Below, piece by piece: positions 56,590 through 64,000 of a stretch of DNA of 64,000 nucleotides (positions within the stretch are counted from its first letter, which is position 1; each line of letters begins with the position of its first letter). The notes below the pieces were generated by a model. The model did no database searches. It had not been told where the DNA came from and was given only the letters and a program-made list of their open reading frames with translations. Location of the stretch: contig NC_086031.1 of NCBI RefSeq assembly GCF_036323735.1, positions 35,460,225 through 35,524,224 of the forward strand, in the 5' to 3' direction. The position numbers and the translations under genes are program-made. Source of the DNA: Rattus norvegicus. Lineage: Eukaryota; Chordata; Mammalia; Rodentia; Muridae.

Positions 56590-57055
56590 TGGGTATATGT
56601 GTGCATGTGCATGTGGAGGCCAGAGGGTTACGTAAAATGTCTTCCTTCGTCATTCTCTACCTTATCTTTATTATTTGCTTTAGAGAAGATATCTCTGACT
56701 GAACCTGGAGCTCACTGATTGGTTAGAGTAGTTGACCACTGTGCTCCTCTGTCAGTGGTTCTCAACCTTCTTAATGTGGAGACTCCTCAGGTTGTGATGA
56801 GGCCCAACCACAAAATTATTTTCATCCCTACTTCATAATTTTAATTATGCTTCTGTTATGAATCATAATTCAAATAGTTTTGGAGATGGAGGTTTTCCAA
56901 GGGGATTGAGACCCACAGGCTGAGAATCACTGTCCTAAATCTTCTCATCTCCCTTCTCCCGCAGCTGAGAATATAGGCTCATGTCATTGCAACTGATTTT
57001 AGTTTATTTTTTTAAACGTAGGTGCTGGGGATGTGAATTCAGGTCTGCATGTCTC
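56590..57055 (-). repeat. B4-type SINE split by a URR1 transposon
   Basis: Antisense B4 blocks lie on both sides: 'atgtggaggccagagggtta' and 'actgaacctggagctcactg' before 56752, then 'cagctgagaatataggctca' and 'gatgtgaattcaggtctgca' after 56937. This suggests the transposon landed in the SINE. Confidence 0.65.
56753..56937 (+). mobile_element. URR1-type hAT transposon inside a B4 SINE
   Basis: TIRs 'cagtggttctcaacc' and 'ggctgagaatcactg' with body 'caaccacaaaattattttca'. The flanking 8-mers (TCCTCTGT and TCCTAAAT) could be a decayed TSD. No transposase. Confidence 0.78.
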
Positions 57056-57694
57056 CCCAACCCCTTGATTTTTTTTAAATAATAAATTTCTTTTACTAGA
57101 AAAAAAAGAGGGAATCAGTACTGGCCTGCTTGAGCAGCTTGTCCCAGTGTTAGTGTTGTAATGGCCTCTACGCTTGTATCAGTTTCCTGCCTTTTCTCTT
57201 TTAGCTGTGTAGCCTAACTCTGCTTCCCAAATCCCACCTGCATGCCCTACCCACCAGAGATCCTCTCCTTACTTTTCATCTCAACTCCAAGATTAAAGTT
57301 CTCAGTTTTAAACTGCTTCCCTCTATCGTCCCTCCATCTCTCTCTATCAGGTTCTGACACACTGCAGGGTGGGGCTTTGCTAGTTTCTTTGTCCCTACCT
57401 GGAGAGCAGAGACAGATTAAGGAAACCTACCCAGAATCCAATCACCTCTCATCCCCTTGACAGCTACTCCCACCTTGTGACCCAATAGTACCTCCAGCTT
57501 GGCTTGTGGGATAGCTCGTGAAAATTGTCCCTGTTTCAATTATGGGCTACTTAGCTTGTTCTCTACTCAATGGCAAGGACAAAGCTTTTAGAATAGAGGG
57601 AGATCATGTGCTCTTTCTGTTCAGAATTCTCAGATTTCTTCCTATGTGAGATCTGAGTCCTTGTCATGAGGCCTCTAGGTCCTTTTAAATTCTA

Positions 57695-57695
<1 letters not shown>
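57056..57695. other. Unassigned sequence
   Basis: No gene or named repeat is recognised. Confidence 0.4.
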
Positions 57696-57731
<36 letters not shown>

Positions 57732-57739
57732 GATCTGTC

Positions 57740-57790
<51 letters not shown>

Positions 57791-57798
57791 CATCTATC
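57696..57798 (+). repeat. TCTG and TATC microsatellites
   Basis: A (TCTG)n run (about 57698-57728) is followed by a (TATC)n run (about 57741-57790). The Tyr-Leu-Ser-Ile repeat frame across it is an artefact. Confidence 0.93.
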
Positions 57799-57804
57799 TG
57801 TCAT

Positions 57805-58066
57805 ATGTTTGTGCATGCATGCATTCTTGGAGGCCAGAGGACAAACTCCATTTGTTATTTCTGAGGAGCTGTCCTTGTCTATGGTCATACTATTCTGAAT
57901 ACAGTACATAGAAGTGAGTGACTCCCTAACCTCCTGCTACCAGCTATTCTACTGGGATTACAAGCCTGTGCTAACACATAGGGTTTATGTGGTGCTGAGG
58001 ATTGACCTTAGGGCCTTGCACATTCTAGGTAAGCACATTACCAGCTGAGCCACATCCCAGTCCCTG
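57805..58066 (-). repeat. B4-type SINE
   Basis: Antisense: 'ttggaggccagaggacaaac', 'ctactgggattacaagcctg' and 'accagctgagccacatccca'. Diverged. Confidence 0.7.
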
Positions 58067-59254
58067 ATTTACTTTTCTTCTAATGACTTTTGCATTTAAG
58101 TGAATTTAGTGAAGAAAAACATTAGATTGGCTTATTAAAAAAATCAGAGTGAGAAAGTGTTCATATCTAATTGAGATTTTTAGGTTATTTAAAAAAGATT
58201 TTTCCTCCCCTCCTTCCTTTTTTTTTTTTAAGGTAAAACTATCTAAGAGAATATACACAGATTTGCTTGAGAGAAATCCCTCCAGCCTGGGAGGAAATCA
58301 CTCAAATCTAAACCATATGTGATATGTAAAGTAGCACTTTGAATATTCATGTTATGATGTGAAGATCAGATCCCCAGAACCATTGAGTTTCTTGGAGTGA
58401 ATGGCAATGAAGACAGTAGTCTGAATGTCACCCATCTAGGGAACACTGCCACATCCTTTCTCCCCCACAGATTGGCCACTAGAGAAAAGTCATTCTTACC
58501 AACACAACAAACATGCCTTTGTTCTAATTATATGGGGCCCTTCAGACAGAAGACACATTTTAGCACATCTTTCCGAGTGAAGTTTTATCCTGTAATGTGA
58601 TGCTGTCATTCTCACTGTTCTCCTGGCTTAGCTAGCCTTTTGCAACATCAGCGATTCATTTGTTTCTGCTTATCCCCAGCCTGGGCTGAAATAACCTCTG
58701 AAATGTATTGGGTGTTTACTTACAACCTAAACATTCACAGTTCTGTCTCTAAAGCTTCAGCTATTATGCCAAATGCTTCTCTCTCTGCTTTCATTCATCT
58801 GGTTAGTAACCCTCTCAACAGATTTGCCTCAGACCAATCGAAACGATCTTCAGTTTCTTTTAGTAGAGAAAGAGAGAGGGAAAAATTGGATTGCTTTACA
58901 GCATGCACCTTGCCTTACTTTAATGAATGCATTTTATATTCTTATTCTGGCACACCTACTAAGTCCATTTCAGCATTATTCATCTTCATTTACACTGTAA
59001 ATGGATTTTTTCAATTGCAAATTATTTACAAAACCTGTATCAGGATACTTTTTACAGCTGAATGAATGGGTTCATATGTCCATAATACTCAATCAGCCTT
59101 TGGCTGATATCAACAAGTTTCCCCTTTGAAAGAAGCTAGCTAATAGGGAGGCCCAGGAGAGTGGTGGTTAGTCCTGATTCTTGAATATTCTTTTATGGAT
59201 ATGGCTGCACCTTTTCACTGGCCTCAAGTTCTAATGTTCTTACTCAAGGAGAGA
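58067..59254. other. Largely non-repetitive sequence
   Basis: No gene is recognised. About 58590-59110 resembles no repeat family and could hold conserved non-coding DNA. The 141-codon + frame (58640-59065) has no recognisable domain and no codon or splice evidence. Confidence 0.35.
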
Positions 59255-59460
59255 GCAGTCTGTGAATGGAGTTCAACTGGTGGAGTGCTTGCCTAGCATG
59301 CAGGAAATTCTGAGTTAGATAACATCACTAAATAAAACTAGGCATGGTGCACACAAGGTTGAAGATCCAGAGACAAGAGGCACAGACACAGCGCTCAGGA
59401 AAGCATAGGCAGACAGCTCTGGGCCCGATAAAGAGAAGACCTGAATGAAGGTAAGGATCA
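59255..59460 (+). repeat. B4/ID-B1-type SINE
   Basis: Head 'ggtggagtgcttgcctagca', followed by 'gcaggaaattctgagttaga' and 'actaggcatggtgcacacaa'. Diverged body. Confidence 0.65.
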
Positions 59461-59881
59461 AGTGTTAGGCAGGAGCTTTCCTGACATTTCCTGAGAAAGG
59501 AAAGGCAAGATAGGGTGGACAGTTCAGTACTGACTAGTCTAAAACATTTTAGTACCTAGAAGGTATGAGAAGGTGTGAGGCTGCCCTGAGATTATTAAGG
59601 ATGAGTATTTCCTCCTGAGGTACGTGGGCCAGATAGAAGTAGAGCTTAGTGTGGGTCAGCTGGTTTGTCTATGACCGTCTCCTGGTTTGTCTTTTTGCTG
59701 CCTTTAAGAATGGCCTGGAAAGGGAGAGTCTATCTGAGCTGTAAGGGATTTTTAAAGATGTCAGAAGGTGACAATGCACAGGATATCCATGGTCACTACT
59801 ATGCAGCCTCCAGATCCCACCGTGTCTCTAGGTGTTCTGTTACTTGAATGTCAGTCTGAAATGGGAACCTTTTCAATCTTT
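59461..59881. other. Unassigned sequence
   Basis: No gene or named repeat is recognised. Confidence 0.4.
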
Positions 59882-60046
59882 AGGGGCTGTTGAGATGGCT
59901 CAGTGGGGGAGAGAGCTTGTTGCTAAGGAGAAGGACTTGAGTTTGATCCCCAGGACCCACTCAGAGGGAAAGAAACAATTCCTGCAGGTTGTCCCCTGAT
60001 CTCAATACCCACAGTTTGGCACACAGCTAACCCACTACCCTCGAAA

Positions 60047-60089
<43 letters not shown>

Positions 60090-60090
60090 A
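59882..60090 (+). repeat. B3/B2-type SINE with an AAAT-repeat tail
   Basis: Head 'ggggctgttgagatggctca', then 'gagtttgatccccaggaccc'. It ends in a (AAAT)n array (about 60042-60090) that expanded from the SINE tail. Confidence 0.78.
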
Positions 60091-60593
60091 TGTTAAAAAA
60101 TAAAAAGACAAACATTGTAGATGACCACAGTTGAATGGACATTTATTAAAATTTCACTTCATGTCATATAACTTGACTTCATCCATGAAAGTGTGTCTGA
60201 TACTCTTAAATCCTCATCTTATTCTTCCTTGGAGCCACTCAATTGTAGAGTTTTTGATATCCAATATCAGAATCAGAATCACTTTTTGAGCCACTAGTGG
60301 CCACAAATCCCCATTTTTTTCCCCATGAACTTGCATGGAATTTCACTGTTGGAATTATATTACTGCTGCTGAGAGTTATGAGTAATGCACTGGGATGTTG
60401 GGGTTCAGAAGTCACCTCACAAACCATACAGACACCAGAATTAATCAGACAAGGATAGTCTATTGATCATTTATCCCAGGACTGATCGATCAGCGCCGAA
60501 GACCAGACTCAGAGCTGATTTCCATCCTGAGCCAGAATCCTACAAATCTTTTAAGTCTGAAGTCCACAAACTTTTGTGGCAAGTTATTCCACC
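60091..60593. other. Unassigned sequence
   Basis: No gene is recognised. From about 60430 the sequence may belong to the same LTR-like block as 60594-61470. Confidence 0.35.
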
Positions 60594-60675
60594 AATCAGA
60601 ATTTAGGGATAGGGGATTTCCTTAGTAACCCATCAATCAGATTTTAGGGATGGGGGACTTCCTTAGTAACACATC
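60594..60675 (+). repeat. 41-bp imperfect tandem duplication
   Basis: Units 60594-60634 and 60635-60675 match at 37 of 41 positions. Each has AATCAG near its start and CCTTAGTAAC near its end. Short tandem units of this kind are common in retroviral LTR U3 regions, but the host element was not identified. Confidence 0.85.
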
Positions 60676-61472
60676 TTTGTTCTACACTCATCTTGTTCCT
60701 GTTGGAACAAAAGTCATTCAACTGTGGGGGACGGGGTGACCTGACTTGTCTGGCATTCATGTCCCAGCTTGCCAACCAGGATGCCAATTACCCACATACA
60801 TGTCTCTTTCTGCCAAGTAGGATGTCAATTCCCAGGGAGGTCTTGGGAACTTAAACTTTATCTGACCTCTATTCAAAGTGGAAGTTTTATTCCAAATAGC
60901 TTCTTATATTGGTGCAGGTTTCTCTTATTTTGGGGTCCATCCCAGGGGCAGCTTATAAAGGCAAAAACAATAAAAGTTTATGCATAGGTGCAGGAAGTGC
61001 TGCCAAGTGGTTGGTTCAGGTCCAGGCTTATTGTGGCTGACTATACAAAACAGTCCTAACTGACCCACTGTTCTGATTAGTTTCCGGAAACACCAAAGCA
61101 CAGACCATAACAGAATTTGCAATCAACTTGGGGCATGAGGAAGTTCCTAGTAACAGTACATGAGAAAGTTTCCTTGTAACATTAGTAGCACATATGAAAA
61201 GGGTTTCCTTTTAACATTAGTAATAGCATAAAATGGCTGGCTAGACAGGCAGCAGTTACCCAGGCCTTAAGTGAAAAACCTGGAGTTGATCCATTATCAC
61301 TATGGAGGGGAGAGGGGGGAGAGGAAGACCTCCTTGGCAGCTTAAGAAGTGGTCTGCAGCTAGAGAATTGATTGGAGATCAGGCCTGGTGTAGAACTCCA
61401 GAGAAGACTAAAGAGTAAGCCCCAGCTAATTCCCCATCTTAAAGTCGGGGCCTCAGCTTGAACTGAGGGGCT
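60676..61472. other. Unassigned, possibly ERV-derived
   Basis: Repeated related blocks ('gttcctagtaacagtaca', 'tttccttgtaacattagtag', 'tttccttttaacattagtaa' at about 61143-61230) and 'gcagcttataaaggc' (60950-60964, possible TATA-like box). Not attributable to a named family. Confidence 0.35.
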
Positions 61473-61998
61473 GTGAGAGTTAATCTTGGTTGGCAGTTTG
61501 ATTGCATCTGGAAACAAATAAGAGAAAGCTTCTAGGCCAGTCTGGGAAGGAATTTCCAGGGAGGATTAGCGACAGATTGAGGCCCCTCCCCCATGTGGTC
61601 AGCACCTTCCAGCAGTGGCCCAGATGTAGAGGTCTGAGAAGCAGCTGGGCTGTGTGCTTGCCCATCTGTCTCTACTTCTTGCTGGTGAGTGAGTCTTAAC
61701 CTGTCACCATTGCTGTGGTCCTCTGATGTCAGTCAAAGCCTGCTTCTTCAGTCTTTCAATACAGACTGAGGACCAGCAGCCCTGGAGAACCCAGCAGAAC
61801 CCAGCAGGCTTCCAGCATCAGATCATGACTGCTGAAGTACCCAGCCTCATACACAAGCAGCGTCTTCATGTTTCTACTTTGCAGACAATGCCATTGTTAG
61901 ACTACCCAGGCATTTTCATATAGCCAATCTGATAAATTCCCATTTAATATGTATTCATTCATTCTCTATTGATTCCGTTCTTCTAGTAAAACATGAGC
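61473..61998 (+). mobile_element. ERVL/MaLR-type solo LTR
   Basis: It starts 'tgtgagagttaatcttggtt' and ends 'ttcttctagtaaaacatgag', the termini of the same broad LTR type as 18180-18752. No coding sequence. Confidence 0.55.
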
Positions 61999-62016
61999 AA
62001 TATAATGGGGTTATGA

Positions 62017-62018
<2 letters not shown>

Positions 62019-62075
<57 letters not shown>
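62019..62075 (+). repeat. CA microsatellite
   Basis: A pure CA run of nearly 60 bp immediately 3' of the LTR. Confidence 0.95.
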
Positions 62076-62077
<2 letters not shown>

Positions 62078-62866
62078 GGCCGAGAGACATTGAGTTGGTG
62101 AAAGGATAAAAGAAACTAAAAGGAACTCTAGTCTGAATGTGGGAGCTGCAGGAGTTAACCAGCTTTGACTAACCTAGAGCAATGGGATGGGACGCACACA
62201 TCTGGTTGGATCCTGAGTCTGCTGACTCAAAGGTGATAAAACACAGCGTCAAATAAAGGGAACTGATCAAAATGAGAGCAATGTTTCCACACTGGATTTA
62301 ACTCTCCTACAATGTGGAAAAGCACCTCAGGGTACTGTGCTAATGAGATGTGGGGTGACACTTGGAAGCTTAGTGAACGCAGTGGGAAGTAAAGATCCCA
62401 GATCTGTGTCAGACAGTAGAAGACAAGACCAAAGGGCTCAGGAGCGGGGACGTGTTAGAGTAGGTGGCCTGTTATAAGTGGAGGAGCTCGCTTGGTTACT
62501 TAGGAGAGCCTGTAGGATATAAGGCACTGAATGGAATGTGGACAGGACAGTCAGCAACCCCAGGGCACTGGTGGCTGTCCTTTACAGTCAGGGCTGATGA
62601 GAGCAGATGCTGTGACAGAGCCAAGCTGTGTGATTGCAATGGGGATGATCAAATCCCAAAATAATAGAGATTGGGAAATGGCACTTAATCAGAAGCAAGG
62701 GGCTGAAATTATGGTAATGAGAGGCAAGGTTGGGATGACAGTGAAGGGGCAGGACTCGGAGAACACCATGGAGATGATTGACAGACAGACAGTCCCCAGG
62801 GGAAAGAGGTGGGAAGCCTAGAAATCAACTTCTTAATCTATGTGATAAAAGCATAAGTGTGTATGT

Positions 62867-62914
<48 letters not shown>

Positions 62915-63024
62915 ATGTGCATGTTGGTGTTTGTGCCTGTATGGGACTGTGGGGAGGCCAGAGTTACATCTTGGGCGTCTTATGTCTTAGTCCACCTATT
63001 CTTTGAGGCAGAGTCTGGTGTTAG
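62076..63024. other. Unassigned sequence with a GT microsatellite
   Basis: No gene is recognised. A (GT)n run lies at about 62874-62912. The + frames near 62464-62821 have no recognisable domain. Confidence 0.45.
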
Positions 63025-63390
63025 TTTACATTGTCAACTTGATACAACCTAGAGTTACTTGGGAAAGAGGACGTTCAACAAAAGAATGGGCTCAGTTAGA
63101 TGGAGACATCTGTGGCCCTGTTTGTCCGAGATTGTATTGACTGATGATTCATGTGTCACAGCACAGATCACTATGAGAGGCACCATTGTTGGGCAGGTGG
63201 ATCTGGGCTAGCCAAGAAAGCTAGCTTAGAACATAACCCTGTGAATGAGAGAGTAGGAAATGTTCCTCCTCAGTTCTTGCTCGAGTTCCTGCCTTGACTC
63301 CTCTCCTCAGTGATGAACTGTGAAACGCCGTAAGTTGCTTTTGGTCAGTGTGTTTGATCACAGAAATAGGAGGCATACTAGAATGCAGGT
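63025..63390 (+). mobile_element. MTD-type MaLR LTR
   Basis: 'ttacattgtcaacttgatac', 'ttcctgccttgactcctctc', 'aagttgcttttggtcagtgt' and 'gatcacagaaataggag' mark a diverged solo LTR in sense orientation. Confidence 0.7.
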
Positions 63391-63539
63391 TCTCAATGAA
63401 CCTGGTCCCCAACAGCTCAGAAAGTCTTGCTGGCCACCAAACCTCAGTGTTAAGGATATCGGGACCCCTATGAGATGCTAGGTTTTTGCTTGACTTCTAG
63501 GGATTTGAACCCAGTTCCTCATGCTTGTGTGATTAGTGC

Positions 63540-63908
63540 TGTGGTAGTTTGAATAAAATGGCCCCCATAGATTCATAAGGAGTGGCACTATTAGGAGGCG
63601 TGGCCTTGTTGGAGTAGATTTGGCTTTGCGGGAGGAAGTGGATCAATAGGGGGGTGGGCTTTGAAGTCTCAGAAGCTCAAATCAGGCCTAGCGGCTCACA
63701 GTCTCTTTCTTCTATCTGCTAATCTGAATATAGAACTATTGGTTCCTTCTCCTGCACCATGTCTGCCAATATGTTCTTATATTTCCTGCCATGATGATAG
63801 TGGACTAAATCTCTGAAACTGTAAGCTATCCCCCATTGAACAGTTTCCTTTGCAAGAGTTGCTATGGCCATGGTGTCTCTTCACAGCAATAGAACTTTAA
63901 CTAAGATA
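63540..63908 (+). mobile_element. MT-type MaLR LTR
   Basis: It starts 'tgtggtagtttgaataaaat' and ends 'cttcacagcaatagaacttt' and 'aactaagata', close to the TG...CA ends of the family. It is the most complete copy in the window of the LTR type that hosts L1 copy A. Confidence 0.75.
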
Positions 63909-64000
63909 AGTTTTTTACCCCACAGAGCCATTTTCCCAGCCCAGGTGGTTATGTGTCTTAACCTAATTCATGGGTCATCATGTCCAGTAAAGAAATAAAA

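Noticed and set aside
57698..57790. TCTG/TATC run as a possible CRISPR-like or satellite array
   Set aside because: Simple tetranucleotide microsatellites with no spacers.
58640..59065. A 141-codon + frame as a possible gene
   Set aside because: No recognisable domain, ordinary intergenic composition and no homology by eye. Kept only as part of a non-repetitive region.

Overview
This is a gene-poor stretch of rodent nuclear DNA, almost certainly rat (Rattus). The evidence is three long LINE-1 elements of the young rat type, B4/B3-type SINEs throughout, MT/MTD-type MaLR LTRs, URR1-type hAT relics, and many long CA/GT, CT and GAAA microsatellites. I found no convincing host exon, tRNA, rRNA or CRISPR array. 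The only real open reading frames belong to L1 elements. The other long open frames are low-complexity or repeat artefacts.

Layout. 1-4 kb: a B4 SINE, then an MTD-type LTR split by a 1.3-kb retroposed repeat with its own target-site duplication (TSD). 4.0-10.6 kb: L1 copy A (+), inserted in an MT-type LTR. 10.7-14.4 kb: a short L1 3' end, MaLR LTRs, and an MT LTR whose centre has expanded into a ~660-bp CTGCCTG array. 14.4-21.5 kb: SINEs, microsatellites, and an L1 3' end nested in a URR1 transposon. 21.5-28.0 kb: L1 copy B (-), inserted in a B4 SINE. 28-40 kb: old repeats. 40.3-46.9 kb: L1 copy C (+), inserted in an ancient antisense L1. 47-64 kb: old LTRs, SINEs and microsatellites, with a few non-repetitive islands (about 12.8-13.2, 48.2-48.6 and 58.6-59.1 kb).

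The L1 copies each carry a two-unit GC-rich 5' UTR (first unit truncated in copy B), ORF1 (open in all three), ORF2 (broken in all three), a G-rich 3' UTR and an A-rich tail. TSDs define every insertion.

The most notable signal is in copy C. From about 43,747, within the reverse-transcriptase part of ORF2, the sense strand carries a dense run of almost exclusively A-to-G changes relative to the other two copies: about 86 in 480 bp, about 30 more to 44,940, and a few to 45.4 kb. Adenines after T or A are usually changed and those after G almost never. That is the neighbour preference of ADAR adenosine deaminases. I read it as a fossil of an A-to-I edited L1 RNA that was later reverse-transcribed into the genome. 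Second, all three copies share a TAG at the same ORF2 codon (about residue 879 of ~1275), which suggests the stop was present in their source lineage.
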